DNA of 64,000 nt from Pseudomonas sp. (GCF_030150285.1 NZ_JASLGE010000089.1:11683-75682); one strand, 5' to 3'. Positions 7,557 through 17,064 are shown, counted from the stretch's first letter. The notes: generated by a model not told the origin, from the sequence alone. Program-made: numbers and translations.

Positions 7557-9809
7557 ATGAACGACTTGCCCCAAGGCTTTACCCAAGCCCCTCTCTCAAC
7601 CCTGTCCATTGGCCTGACTGATTTCATCAACGAGTTCGGCGATGAACTACTCGACTCCCTCAACCGCTCCAACCCGCCGGTCTACGCCGGACACTTGAAC
7701 CCTGCACGCCAACGGGTAATGGACGGCCTCAAACGCCAACCGTTTCCCGCACAGGCCGAGGTGGTTCAAGCCGTCGCTGCCTTGCTGCTCGATCGCAATG
7801 AACAGGCCGCCATCATCAACGCCGAAATGGGCACCGGTAAAACCATGATGGCCATCGCCACTGCAGCCGTGCTGCACAGCGAAGGTTATCGCCGCACGCT
7901 GGTCATTGCGCCGCCGCACCTGGTCTACAAGTGGCGACGCGAGATCCTTGAAACCCTACCGGATGCTCGGGTTTGGGTACTGAACGGGCCCGATACCCTG
8001 GTCAAACTCCTCACGTTGCGCGATCAACTGGGCGATGCCTACGACGGGCGACAAGAGTTCTTTATCCTGGGGCGCGTGCGCATGCGGATGGGGTTCCACT
8101 GGCGTCCAGCCTGTTGGCCTCGTCGTACTGGCGGGGGTCATCACCTTGCAAGCTGCTCCAACTGCGGCCGCGTACTTGAAGACCAGGACAGTCAACGGAT
8201 CACTGTCGAAGCCTTTAACCAAGAAGAACGCCGACGAAATTGCCCTCATTGCCAAAGCCCACTGTGGACGCTGATGCGTCCGGGCAAAGCTGAAAACGGC
8301 ACTCGTCGGGCAACCATCCTCAAATCAATGTGCCGTATTCCGACCATTGGCCCGATACGCGCCGACCGCTTGCTGAACGATTTCGGGGAGGATTTTCTCG
8401 CCTCGATGCTGATCGACAATGTCAGCGAATTTATCAACCTGATGGACGCCCAAGGCCACTTCATCTTCAACGACCGCCAGGCCAAACGCATGGAACGCGC
8501 CATGGCCAACATCGAGTTCGGTTTTGGCGAAGGCGGTTACCAACCCACCGAGTTCATCAAGCGCTACCTGCCTGATGGCTACTTCGACCTGCTGGTCGTA
8601 GACGAAGGACACGAGTACAAAAACAGTGGCTCTGCTCAAGGCCAGGCCATGGGCGTATTGGCAGCCAAAGCGCGTAAAACCGTCTTGCTGACCGGCACCT
8701 TGATGGGCGGCTACGCCGACGACCTGTTCTACCTCCTGTTCCGCATCCTCACACGCAGCATGATCGAGGACGGCTACAGACCTAACGCACGCGGCAGCAT
8801 GGCCCCCTCGGCCATGTCATTTATGCGCGACCACGGGGTGTTGAAAGACATCTACACCGAGCGAGACAACCAATCGCACAAAACCGCCAAAGGCAAAAAA
8901 CTCTCGGTACGCACGGTAAAAGCCCCCGGCTTCGGCCCCAAAGGCATTCACCGCTACGTGCTCCCCTTTACCGTGTTTCTCAAGCTCAAAGACATCGGCG
9001 GCAACATCCTGCCGACCTACCAAGAGGAATTCATCGACATCGCCATGTCGACAACACAGGCCTCGGCCTACCAGCAACTGGCGGGCAAACTCACCGCAGA
9101 ACTGCGTCAGGCACTGGCTCGTCGAGACACCACCCTTCTAGGCGTGGTACTCAACGTGCTTCTGGCCTGGCCGGACTGCTGCTTCCGACCGGAAATCATC
9201 AAACATCCACGCAGCAAAGACACGCTGGCCTTTGTGCCCGCGCTATTTGCGGATGAAGACATAATGCCCAAGGAACAGGCGTTACTCGACCTCTGCCTCA
9301 CGGAAAAAGCCAAGGGCCGCAAGGTCCTGGCCTACACCGTCTACAGCGGCACCCGCGACACCACCGCACGCCTGAAACGGTTGCTGGAACAGGCCGGACT
9401 GAAGGTAGCAGTGTTGAGAGCGTCAGTGGATACCGCCAGACGCGAGGATTGGATACTCGACCAGGTAGACCGAGGGATCGACGTGCTGATCACCAACCCG
9501 GAGCTGGTAAAGACTGGATTGGACCTGCTCGACTTTTCCACCATTGCCTTTCTGCAGACCGGTTACAACGTCTACACGTTGCAACAGGCGGCACGAAGGT
9601 CATGGCGGATAGGGCAAAAGCACCCGGTGCGCGTGATCTTTTTTGGCTATGCCGGCAGCTCGCAGATGACCTGCCTGCAGTTGATGGCCAAGAAGATTGC
9701 GGTAGCGCAGAGCACGTCAGGAGATGTGCCCGAGTCAGGGCTGGACTCGCTGAATCAGGATGGGGATTCGGTGGAAATGGCGTTGGCGCGGCAGTTGATT
9801 GGGATGTAA
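7557..9809 (+). CDS. SNF2-like DEAD/DEAH-box helicase of ICE backbone
   Basis: 750 residues from ATG 7557, which follows CCCGGAGAAACACCC; the frame extends upstream, but without a site. Superfamily 2 motifs are clear: AEMGTGKT (Walker A, residues about 90-97), VVDEGHEYKN (motif II, DEGH), LLTGTLMGG (motif III) and QQAARRSWRIGQ (motif VI), typical of SNF2 proteins. Between motifs I and II there is an inserted zinc-ribbon-like pair, CSNCG and CPHCQ (about 200-245). Such proteins are translocases rather than strand-separating helicases. The gene ends the backbone series and is followed by a terminator. Its partner may be the upstream methyltransferase. Confidence 0.8.
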   Translation: MNDLPQGFTQAPLSTLSIGLTDFINEFGDELLDSLNRSNPPVYAGHLNPARQRVMDGLKRQPFPAQAEVVQAVAALLLDRNEQAAIINAEMGTGKTMMAIATAAVLHSEGYRRTLVIAPPHLVYKWRREILETLPDARVWVLNGPDTLVKLLTLRDQLGDAYDGRQEFFILGRVRMRMGFHWRPACWPRRTGGGHHLASCSNCGRVLEDQDSQRITVEAFNQEERRRNCPHCQSPLWTLMRPGKAENGTRRATILKSMCRIPTIGPIRADRLLNDFGEDFLASMLIDNVSEFINLMDAQGHFIFNDRQAKRMERAMANIEFGFGEGGYQPTEFIKRYLPDGYFDLLVVDEGHEYKNSGSAQGQAMGVLAAKARKTVLLTGTLMGGYADDLFYLLFRILTRSMIEDGYRPNARGSMAPSAMSFMRDHGVLKDIYTERDNQSHKTAKGKKLSVRTVKAPGFGPKGIHRYVLPFTVFLKLKDIGGNILPTYQEEFIDIAMSTTQASAYQQLAGKLTAELRQALARRDTTLLGVVLNVLLAWPDCCFRPEIIKHPRSKDTLAFVPALFADEDIMPKEQALLDLCLTEKAKGRKVLAYTVYSGTRDTTARLKRLLEQAGLKVAVLRASVDTARREDWILDQVDRGIDVLITNPELVKTGLDLLDFSTIAFLQTGYNVYTLQQAARRSWRIGQKHPVRVIFFGYAGSSQMTCLQLMAKKIAVAQSTSGDVPESGLDSLNQDGDSVEMALARQLIGM

Positions 9810-9812
9810 GGG

Positions 9813-9840
9813 ATGGCCACCCTTTGGGGTGGCCATTATT
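9813..9840 (+). terminator. Rho-independent terminator after the helicase gene
   Basis: A perfect 10-bp stem (ATGGCCACCC / GGGTGGCCAT) with a TTTG loop, followed by TATTT. It starts 4 bases after the helicase stop codon and ends the backbone transcription unit begun at 3306. Confidence 0.75.
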
Positions 9841-9917
9841 TATGCGCATCGCTCGGCTGGCACTCTACGCAACATTATCAATTCAAGTCACCCATTGATC
9901 GGGTATCGGCTACCTAG

Positions 9918-10121
9918 CTATTGATCCCTTCGTAAGAACCTCAACGGATCACTGAGTTTGGCCTGTGCTGCAGCATAAGCAGCTTTGAGATCTAGGGTCT
10001 GATCGGACGAGAGATCAGGCTTGTGACGCTCCCAAATCGCCAGACCTTCTTGAATCCGATGTTCGTCTTGGAAGCAATCGGTGATGGCCTTGATAACGGT
10101 GTCGCTGACTGAGATGTGCAT
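9918..10121 (-). CDS. Possible small helical protein of unknown function
   Basis: 67 residues on the minus strand, with no strong ribosome binding site before its ATG. Composition is protein-like: amphipathic helices, few rare residues, and a C-terminal RFLRRDQ. No family is recognised. It lies alone between the helicase terminator and the CBASS operon. The rest of 9841-10617 shows no supported gene, apart from a promoter candidate at 10533. Confidence 0.35.
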   Translation of the reverse strand: MHISVSDTVIKAITDCFQDEHRIQEGLAIWERHKPDLSSDQTLDLKAAYAAAQAKLSDPLRFLRRDQ

Positions 10122-10532
10122 AGGTCAATATCGGCTCGTTGTTGGTGAACCATTAACGCATCACGACTGCGGCTCTGTCATGAGATCCTGAGATCGACGT
10201 TTGCCGAGGATGTATAGCTGTGTTCTGAACCCGTAATAGTATGGTCTGGGAAATGCTTTCCAAAACGGTGTAATTCAGGTGCGGAACAAACGACCGTGAG
10301 CCCGCTTCCTAACTGGCTGCGCTTCAGCCGTGTCAGACCGGCATAAACCAACGCTAGGCTTTGGGCTTTGGGCGTTGGCCGCATCTGTTACATAGACCAC
10401 CAGAAGACGGGACTACTATCCCTTAAAGCTATGCAAGGTGGTTACTTGGTCATCTGACACCTCGTTCTGGCGAGCATTCTCGCCTAAAAGGGTGTCCTGT
10501 TTCATTTAGAACACTACACCCTCAGATCTCTC

Positions 10533-10560
10533 TTGAAATCGAGGCAAATGACCTTAATAT
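10533..10560 (+). promoter_or_regulatory. Candidate sigma-70 promoter of the CBASS operon
   Basis: TTGAAA (10533-10538) and TAATAT (10555-10560) are separated by 16 bases and lie 58 bases before the cap5 start codon. Both hexamers are good matches to consensus. Confidence 0.5.
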
Positions 10561-10617
10561 GATCTTATCTGGCCATCATTATTTTCAATCATGGGTGTTT
10601 CTCGGGGTTAGGTCGAA

Positions 10618-11772
10618 ATGGCAGAACATGAAGACGCTAAGCCCGCGAGCGGGCGCTTTAACACAAATGATGAGACTAAGCGGATCGTATGGATACAGAG
10701 CGCCGGTCATTGTGAACTGTGTGGCACAGATCTAACGTTCGACTATCGTGCCGGCAAACCAATGAAATGGGGCGAAGTGGCGCATATCCTACCAGCCAGC
10801 CCCAAAGGTCCTCGGGGACGCGCAGATCATGACGCTGAGGCACACACAAACGATACCGCTAACCTGATGCTCCTGTGCCCAGGCTGTCATGATAAAATTG
10901 ATCGTGACGGAGATGGTTATCCTGAAAATGATTTGAGTGGTTTACACCAAGCGTATCTGGAACGCATCCGACTCGCCGCAACGACCCCCGATGGTGGCAG
11001 AGCCATTCCTCTCATTGTCCAGAGTCAGCATTTCCAGACGATCAACGATATTCCCGTTCGCGATCTGTTGACTGCGATGTCCGCCGAGGGATTAACCGCC
11101 TTCGATCAAGGCATCAAAATCACCTTCGCTGCGCCTGGACCACGTGGCAGGGACACTACCTATTGGCAGAACGTCAAAGACAGCGTCCAGTATGAACTGG
11201 AGCAGCAACTCAAGCGTCGCGGCGGCACCTATGGCGACTCGCCCGCGTTAGCACTAGTAGGTTTGGCCGATATCCCTGCTTTGATGATGTTGGGCCAGAG
11301 TATCGGCGACCGTTCCAAACGCTTAATCTTCTCTTTTCACCGCGAGCATCTTTTGCGTTGGCCCAATCAGTCTGCTGAGCCGCCTGATTTTCTGTTTACG
11401 CCTCCACCCAACGGCGATGGCCCACTGGCGTTGGTGCTTTCCATTTCTGCGCAAGTTCCAGTTCGCGACGTGACTGACGCTCTACCCGGCGCATGTATTG
11501 CAGAGCTGTCGATCCCAGAACCAAGCTACGCGATGGTACAGAACCGTCGGGTGATTCATGCCTTTCGCGACGCACTTCAAATACGACTGAGCCAGCTTGA
11601 GGCTCTGACTCCTGACCCTATCCACGTCTTCGCCGCAATTCCCGCAGCATTGGCGATCGAGTTTGGCGCGTTGCTCACAACAGAGCATCAACATACGTAC
11701 CTGATCTTCGATCGGGACAAAGAAAACCAAGGTCGGTTTACGCAAACACTGCAATTAGGCCCCACGGCCTAG
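10618..11772 (+). CDS. cap5: CBASS effector Cap5: HNH endonuclease fused to SAVED domain
   Basis: 384 residues. The N-terminal HNH nuclease shows CELCG (about 33-37), AHILPASP with the catalytic His (about 56), and NLMLLCPGCHDKID (about 82-95) with the second Cys pair. From about residue 140 onwards the chain matches a SAVED cyclic-nucleotide sensor, including ALVGLADIPALMMLGQ and GPLALVLSISA. In characterised Cap5 proteins the SAVED domain binds a cyclic di- or trinucleotide and drives tetramerisation, which turns on double-strand DNA cleavage and kills the infected cell. The gene leads an operon with CD-NTase, Cap2 and Cap3. Its start follows the promoter candidate; the upstream site TTAGGTCGAA is weak. 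Confidence 0.9.
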   Translation: MAEHEDAKPASGRFNTNDETKRIVWIQSAGHCELCGTDLTFDYRAGKPMKWGEVAHILPASPKGPRGRADHDAEAHTNDTANLMLLCPGCHDKIDRDGDGYPENDLSGLHQAYLERIRLAATTPDGGRAIPLIVQSQHFQTINDIPVRDLLTAMSAEGLTAFDQGIKITFAAPGPRGRDTTYWQNVKDSVQYELEQQLKRRGGTYGDSPALALVGLADIPALMMLGQSIGDRSKRLIFSFHREHLLRWPNQSAEPPDFLFTPPPNGDGPLALVLSISAQVPVRDVTDALPGACIAELSIPEPSYAMVQNRRVIHAFRDALQIRLSQLEALTPDPIHVFAAIPAALAIEFGALLTTEHQHTYLIFDRDKENQGRFTQTLQLGPTA

Positions 11773-11784
11773 GAGGCATAAGTA

Positions 11785-13035
11785 ATGCTATTGAGCAACG
11801 AACAGACCAAGCGCAGCAGTTGGGAATATTTTCTGCTTCGCGCCGCGCGGGAAATCTCGTTGTCGGAGGCACAGTACGAAAAAATCAATGATCGCTACTC
11901 CCAACTGGAAAAAATCCTCTCCGTTTCTGACAATCCCCTGCTCGCTGAGGCCCATATTTTCGTTCAAGGCTCTATGAGGCTGAAAACGACCATTAAGCCA
12001 ATCCCCGGCGCGCCTGCGGATCTGGACACCATTGATGCGGACGCGATCATTTGGCTCCCTTATGCTCAAGGCGCTGGTGCTCAGGAAATTTTAGAAGCCA
12101 TTGAAGAGCGCTTTCGGGAAGGCTCCCGCGTTCAGGAAGAAGTTAAGCAACTCCGTCGTGGCATTCGGGTCATTTATGCCGACGAAAATCCAGGTTTCCA
12201 CATCGATATCACGCCTGCCCGCGCGATTAATGGAAATGGCGAAGCAAAAGGTGAGGGTAAGCTGGAAGTTCCGGATCGGGTCACAGGTTGGAAAGCAAGC
12301 AGCCCCATTCCTTACTCTAATTGGTTGCAGGTTGCTTCTGCCCAGGAAATCTTTCTGGAAAGCTTGGTGGTTGCCAAAAGCCAGCGGATGCTTGATGCAG
12401 CAACGCAAGATCCTTTGCCGCATTATCAGGATTACATCGATCAAGACCCTCTGCGCGCGACAATAAAGCTGCTTAAGCGGCATCGCGATGAATGGGCCAT
12501 CAAGACAAAAAGCGCTGATACTCGCCCCATATCTGCGATCATCACGACCTTGGCCACTCACGCATACTTGGATGTCGTAAAAGAGTCCAAGTCGAAACCT
12601 TTGGCACCGCTCGATGCAATTTTGGAAATCGTTCGCAGGATGCCGCAACATATTGCGCATAGAGGTAACGATTACTTCGTCTGCAACCCTGCTGATAACG
12701 GCGAAAACTTTGCAGAGAAGTGGAATAGACCCAGCGAGGGGCAAGGCTATCGTCAGGCATTTGCCAAGTGGCATGCGAACGCAAGTTCATCGGTGTCATT
12801 AGGCTTGGAAAGCTTTGAGTCCAATGATTCTTTTGCCGAGGCAGTGAAAAAGAACTTCGGTATTGCGCCAGCATTCATCACAGCAGTAAATAATGAGATA
12901 CCAGCGAATTGGACGATGCCTGGTCGACCGGATGGCACTACTCGAAACTCGGCTTCGATGGGCTCGCTCTTCGGAGGGGCTAGCCTGGGTGAAACCTCTC
13001 AATCGAGCGTAAAGCCAGTTGGACGCCTTGGCTGA
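11785..13035 (+). CDS. CD-NTase (cGAS/DncV-like nucleotidyltransferase) of CBASS
   Basis: 416 residues from ATG 11785 after AGGAGGCATAAGTA. The catalytic core shows QGS (61-63), then D84/D86 in DADAIIWLP, and a third acid, D141, in GFHIDITPA. This is the enzyme that makes the cyclic oligonucleotide alarm signal upon phage infection. The chain ends in ...GRLG, a C-terminal glycine, which fits its expected conjugation by Cap2. Pairing with an HNH-SAVED Cap5 resembles clade G systems that use 3',2'-cGAMP, but the clade cannot be fixed from motifs alone. It overlaps cap2 by 17 bases. Confidence 0.85.
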   Translation: MLLSNEQTKRSSWEYFLLRAAREISLSEAQYEKINDRYSQLEKILSVSDNPLLAEAHIFVQGSMRLKTTIKPIPGAPADLDTIDADAIIWLPYAQGAGAQEILEAIEERFREGSRVQEEVKQLRRGIRVIYADENPGFHIDITPARAINGNGEAKGEGKLEVPDRVTGWKASSPIPYSNWLQVASAQEIFLESLVVAKSQRMLDAATQDPLPHYQDYIDQDPLRATIKLLKRHRDEWAIKTKSADTRPISAIITTLATHAYLDVVKESKSKPLAPLDAILEIVRRMPQHIAHRGNDYFVCNPADNGENFAEKWNRPSEGQGYRQAFAKWHANASSSVSLGLESFESNDSFAEAVKKNFGIAPAFITAVNNEIPANWTMPGRPDGTTRNSASMGSLFGGASLGETSQSSVKPVGRLG

Positions 13036-14803
13036 TCCTATTAAGACACCATTGCAGCGCGGAATCGCCGCACTGCGAAATATCTTAGGTCATGATGCTG
13101 CCGATGCACTGCTCCAGCCCGCACCCATGCGGGCTGACGAAGCGGCGTGCTTTCACTTTCCCTTGCCCGTCGATTACACGGGTCACGAGCGGCGACTGCG
13201 TATTGGTTTCCCCTCCAACTTCCCCCGTGGGCTTTTGCGGCTGAACGTCGAACCCTCCCCATGGTTGGTTTGGCCGCATGCCACCAAGTCAGGGCTTTGC
13301 CTTCATGGCTTTCAGGAGCGCCCAATTATGGGCTCCCCGGAGGTCGTTGTAGAGGACAGCCTTGCTCGCTTGGCCAAGATCGTTTCGTTATCCAAGATGG
13401 GATCAAGTCAGGCAACGCGCGATATCGAATTTCAAAATGAGATAACTACGTACTGGTCTTTTCAGCACGGTCAATCATTCCAAAACCTCTTACTTCTGGA
13501 CCGACCTCAGGTTGCCTCGCAGTTGTTTGCTCTCAGCGATCCGCGCAGGGCTGTGCCATCCGGTCAGGAAACGGTTTGGCTAGCATCTAACATAGCTGCA
13601 CTCAAATGGCATTACCGACGGGTTGTCGGGCGCTCCACTGTAATTCGCGCGGCTGAATCTCCGGGTTTTTACGTCAAACTTCAAACTTATCCGGATATTC
13701 GTACCCCAGATCCAGAAAATTTATTGCTGTGGCTTAAACCACATCTTCAACCAGACGATGCCGAGCAGTTGCTGACATGGTTTGAGCTGCACGGAACGTT
13801 GGCAAGCCGATGGATAGTCCTGGAGCTTCCAGGAGGGGCAGATGCTCCAACTTATTGCCTCAATGTACGCACGCTTGGTGTACAGCAAGAGCGGGGGGCA
13901 AAGTTTGGCTTGCGCACGGCGCGCCGCCGGCCAGCTATCACAGATGCACATCCTCCAGCGCTCGTCCGAGCAACTGCCTTGGATGTACTTGATCGTGCCT
14001 CCATTCTGTCCCGCGATATAAGCGGCACTGTAAAGCACCTTGAAAATGCTCGGGTAGTTTGTGTAGGCGTTGGCTCGTTAGGCAGTGCGGTGGCAATACA
14101 ATTAGCGCGATCCGGGGTCGGACACCTTACCCTCATCGATCCCGACACTTTGGTGTCAGCCAATCTAGGGAGGCACGTTCTGGGAGCGGATAGCCTAGGT
14201 AGACCGAAAGCCTCAGCGTTGAGAGACAAAATTCTTTTAGATCTTCCGACTACAGAATGCACCGCTTTTCCGACTTATGCCGAAGTAGTTATGAGCAGCA
14301 AACCAGAAGTATTCGATACCGCAGATCTAGTGGTGATCACGACAGCAGACTGGGAATCGGAGGTCACTGTATGGCGAGCCAAATCCAGCGGTGTTACTTG
14401 GGGGTTGTTACAAGCCTGGAGCGAACCGTACACCCAAGTAGGCCATGCGCTATTCGCACCAGCCGGTACATTTGATGGCCGTCATTTGTTCACGGACATC
14501 GGAGATTTCCTACATAAATTTACAGAGTGGCCGGGAGGGGGTGTTATTCCACTCCCCGCGTGTGGGGAGAGCTTCATCCCAGGCGGATCGCTGGGGATGA
14601 CCAATATCGCCTCAATGGTGTCGCACACAGCTTTACGCGCATTGACCGGCAACATCGACAATGCAGTTTGGGTCAGCAGTATTTACAGACCTGAAGATGT
14701 GCCGAGCCTAGGAGGTCTATACCATGGACCCAAACTGCCAGAGGGGGCGCAGCAAATTCTACTGGAGCGCGGATGGCCGGAACATATGGATGAAACGGCA
14801 TGA
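13019..14803 (+). CDS. cap2: CBASS Cap2: fused E2-like/E1-like ubiquitin-transfer enzyme
   Basis: 594 residues from TTG 13019, inside the end of the CD-NTase gene. The N-terminal E2-like part has SGLCLHG with the presumed catalytic C94. The C-terminal ThiF/E1-like part has the ATP-binding GVGSLGS (about 346-352), the acidic LIDPDTL, and ACGESFIPGG with the presumed E1 cysteine near residue 518. Cap2 enzymes activate the C-terminus of the CD-NTase and attach it to targets, raising signal synthesis. The start is uncertain because there is no strong ribosome binding site; coupling to the upstream stop is likely. Confidence 0.85.
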   Translation: MDALADPIKTPLQRGIAALRNILGHDAADALLQPAPMRADEAACFHFPLPVDYTGHERRLRIGFPSNFPRGLLRLNVEPSPWLVWPHATKSGLCLHGFQERPIMGSPEVVVEDSLARLAKIVSLSKMGSSQATRDIEFQNEITTYWSFQHGQSFQNLLLLDRPQVASQLFALSDPRRAVPSGQETVWLASNIAALKWHYRRVVGRSTVIRAAESPGFYVKLQTYPDIRTPDPENLLLWLKPHLQPDDAEQLLTWFELHGTLASRWIVLELPGGADAPTYCLNVRTLGVQQERGAKFGLRTARRRPAITDAHPPALVRATALDVLDRASILSRDISGTVKHLENARVVCVGVGSLGSAVAIQLARSGVGHLTLIDPDTLVSANLGRHVLGADSLGRPKASALRDKILLDLPTTECTAFPTYAEVVMSSKPEVFDTADLVVITTADWESEVTVWRAKSSGVTWGLLQAWSEPYTQVGHALFAPAGTFDGRHLFTDIGDFLHKFTEWPGGGVIPLPACGESFIPGGSLGMTNIASMVSHTALRALTGNIDNAVWVSSIYRPEDVPSLGGLYHGPKLPEGAQQILLERGWPEHMDETA

Positions 14804-15282
14804 CCGATATCGCTTGGCGCTGGAGATGGCCGGAAGTGGATTCCGAGCTATTAGTATCGCAAGCCGTCGCGGACGTCTTGGATAGTCATCGGCAGGGCCT
14901 TTTTGGCGTGGAGCGAGGCGGACAGTTATTCGTCAACCCCGTTAATCCGAAAGGGTTGCTGCTGGCCTTGGCCACGCGGCCTCATCGCTCCGATCAATCT
15001 GGCTGGTCTTGGCTTGAGTTGGATGCGGAGCGGTGCCGTCGGGAGATCCAGGCTGCCAACGAGCAAGGTTTGCGGCTGGTGGGCTATTGGCATACGCATC
15101 CCCAATCTGTTCCGGTGATCTCTCCGGCAGACGTAGGAAGTTTCTCCAGATTTGCTGCGCGTTACACACAGGATCTGCCGCACCCAATAGCCGTTATCGT
15201 AGGCAAGTCCATAAAACCAGAAGGCATCAAGGCGTGGTCTTTCAGGGGCGGCAGATATGTTGAGGCAACCTGGCTCAGATAA
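14800..15282 (+). CDS. cap3: CBASS Cap3: JAB/JAMM isopeptidase
   Basis: 160 residues, joined to cap2 by an ATGA overlap. The JAMM zinc motif is complete: E38 in FGVERGG, then HTH (H98, H100) and S108-x2-D111 in VISPADVGSF, with the canonical seven residues between HxH and the Ser. Cap3 removes Cap2-made CD-NTase conjugates and so dampens the system. Its presence with Cap2 classifies the operon as type II CBASS. This is the last gene of the operon; the exonuclease gene converges on it 28 bases away. Confidence 0.85.
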   Translation: MTDIAWRWRWPEVDSELLVSQAVADVLDSHRQGLFGVERGGQLFVNPVNPKGLLLALATRPHRSDQSGWSWLELDAERCRREIQAANEQGLRLVGYWHTHPQSVPVISPADVGSFSRFAARYTQDLPHPIAVIVGKSIKPEGIKAWSFRGGRYVEATWLR

Positions 15283-15310
15283 GCTTCAAGTCCATGCCGT
15301 GGGAGGCAGG

Positions 15311-15859
15311 TCAGCGGTTACCTTCACCCGCCAGCATTAGCGCGAAGAGCTCTGCCTGAAAGCGAGCATCATCCAATGCGTTATGGTTCGGTTCGCTGAG
15401 TGGCTTAAGCGCAACAGTCATCTTGGATGATTTTGTTTCCTGCCAACTGCAACCTACAGCTCCCATGTAGTAGGCCTTCATGTCGATAGCAGTAAAACCA
15501 AAGGGGTTGGTTTCCAAGTATTTGTGGAAGTAGTAATTGACGAATGACCAGTCAAACGGTGCATTGAGCCCTACGAAAATGACCTTCTGCCCCGTTTGGC
15601 AGGACGATTTCAGCCATTGACTAAATGTCAGCAAAGCCTCTCGCGGAGCGAGGCCCTCGCTCTCCAGCTTTTCCAGACTGAGCCCCGATACTGCCAGTGC
15701 TTCAGGATCGTGTTTTGGACTGTCAGGTCGTAGTTCAAGATAGATGGACGTGGCAGGTTGGGCTACAAGACAAGCTCCAATTGAAAGCAGGCTGTATTCG
15801 CCTGGTATAGGCCCAGAAGTCTCGACGTCGACGGAAACATAAAGCTCATCAAGGTTCAT
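15311..15859 (-). CDS. DEDDh 3'-5' exonuclease
   Basis: 182 residues, with a good AAAGGAT site before its ATG at 15859. The DEDDh catalytic set is visible: D11/E13 in VDVETSG, an acid in NAPFDWSF near residue 103, and HNALDD with the catalytic His and Asp near residue 159. Proteins of this RNase T/DnaQ-like type trim single-stranded RNA or DNA ends. It is convergent with cap3 rather than part of its operon. It might be independent cargo or an accessory nuclease, for example one degrading nucleotide signals or phage nucleic acid; nothing in the sequence decides this. Confidence 0.75.
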   Translation of the reverse strand: MNLDELYVSVDVETSGPIPGEYSLLSIGACLVAQPATSIYLELRPDSPKHDPEALAVSGLSLEKLESEGLAPREALLTFSQWLKSSCQTGQKVIFVGLNAPFDWSFVNYYFHKYLETNPFGFTAIDMKAYYMGAVGCSWQETKSSKMTVALKPLSEPNHNALDDARFQAELFALMLAGEGNR

Positions 15860-16083
15860 ATCGTATCCTTTTAGTTTAGTTGCCAGATCACGCTCAAGCT
15901 CTTAACCATATGACGGTGGAAAGGCGGCAAAGCCATTGACCAATTTTTTGCTGTTTTACTTGCTATCCGGCTTTCGAGCAGCGGCAGTGCATACCTACCG
16001 GAGGATTGTACGTTCCTTTGGTCAGCTCTGCGCCCGAGCATAATGATGTGTGTCATTCTCTAATGGCGGATGAGGATCGGACG

Positions 16084-16397
16084 ATGATGAGCGAGCGTTG
16101 GATCGTCAAGTGCCAGAATACTGAGGACGGTACTGGAGACATCACCATTGACATACCTCCAGTGTTGCTTGACCAAATGTTTTAAGTTTTGGTGACCATT
16201 TAAAGCTAACAATAGCGAATTACACATCAATGCGGCCCATGTTTAATGGAGTCCTGCGTGATGATGCCTGTCATGCTTACCGCAAGTGGTTAGAGGCGTA
16301 TCTCCATATGTCTTCCAACGCTTCGGATCAAGACATTCACGACATGATAGTTGCTGGCTTTTCGGCCAGCCTGATTACATTGCTGTGTACAAATTGA
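16084..16397 (+). pseudogene. Frameshifted AbrB/SpoVT-like small DNA-binding protein
   Basis: The frame from 16084 reads SERWIVKCQ...GDITIDIPPVLLDQM and stops at 16183-16185. One base shift there continues as LSFGDHLKLTIANYTSM..., the expected second half of an AbrB/MazE-like swapped-hairpin domain, and stays open to TGA at 16395-16397. A single-base deletion near 16180 therefore splits the gene. The 55-residue second part (from 16230) has no ribosome binding site of its own. The C-terminal extension (about 45 residues) is unrecognised. Such proteins are often antitoxins or regulators; no toxin partner is visible. Confidence 0.45.
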
Positions 16398-17064
16398 ACC
16401 ATAAATCTGCAAGAACGCGACTGAATCATTCACCTCAAAACGCTCAAAACAAAATTGACAGGCGATCAGCTTTAACGCTGGGGCCCTGGCGAGCGGGAAC
16501 GCCTTGGCAACGCTGCTAAGTCAAAAATTGGGCTGGCCTCACAGCATCTGTGGCAGAAACCGAGGTTGATGGTGATGGACAGCGAAGCTGGTCGATTAGG
16601 TCAAGGGAGGCGATTTCAATCGCCACTGTGATCGAGCAGACATCTGAATAGCATGCGCTCGCTGTTGAAACACACGATTTGTTATGTGCGCTTGCCAAAG
16701 AGCAATTTGAGGCGTTGATCGTAACCAACCGTACGCAGCTCCCGTCTGACTGATTGATCTAGCTGGTTGTGCCAAACTATGTTGTAGGTACCAGCGACAA
16801 CACGACTTGATATTCAAAAACAGCTTAATGCCGGGGGATAGGAGTAATCCCTTCATTTTTTCAGCCGTCGGTACGGGAAAGATGTTCTTCACTTGCGAAG
16901 CTTCCAGCTCAAGGCTGTTGAGCATGCCTCTATTGCCCTATTCGCAATACTCCTCCTGTAGGGCACACTGAAAATCAAAAAACTGTATCCGCAGAAAACC
17001 TATTTCCTGCTGCGCCCTCTAAATCACCCTGACACCCTGTCCTCGTTCTCACGCGAGGCCGCCC
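16398..17064. other. Gene-poor scar between cargo and transfer genes
   Basis: Only short interrupted frames are seen. Pieces such as the plus-strand stretch 16550-16750 read as protein-like segments broken by stops, suggesting decayed coding DNA. No transposase, repeat pair or RNA gene was found. Confidence 0.4.

Noticed and set aside
10178..10384. Minus-strand frame of 68 codons before the CBASS operon
   Set aside because: No start signal or recognisable motif; overlaps likely regulatory sequence.
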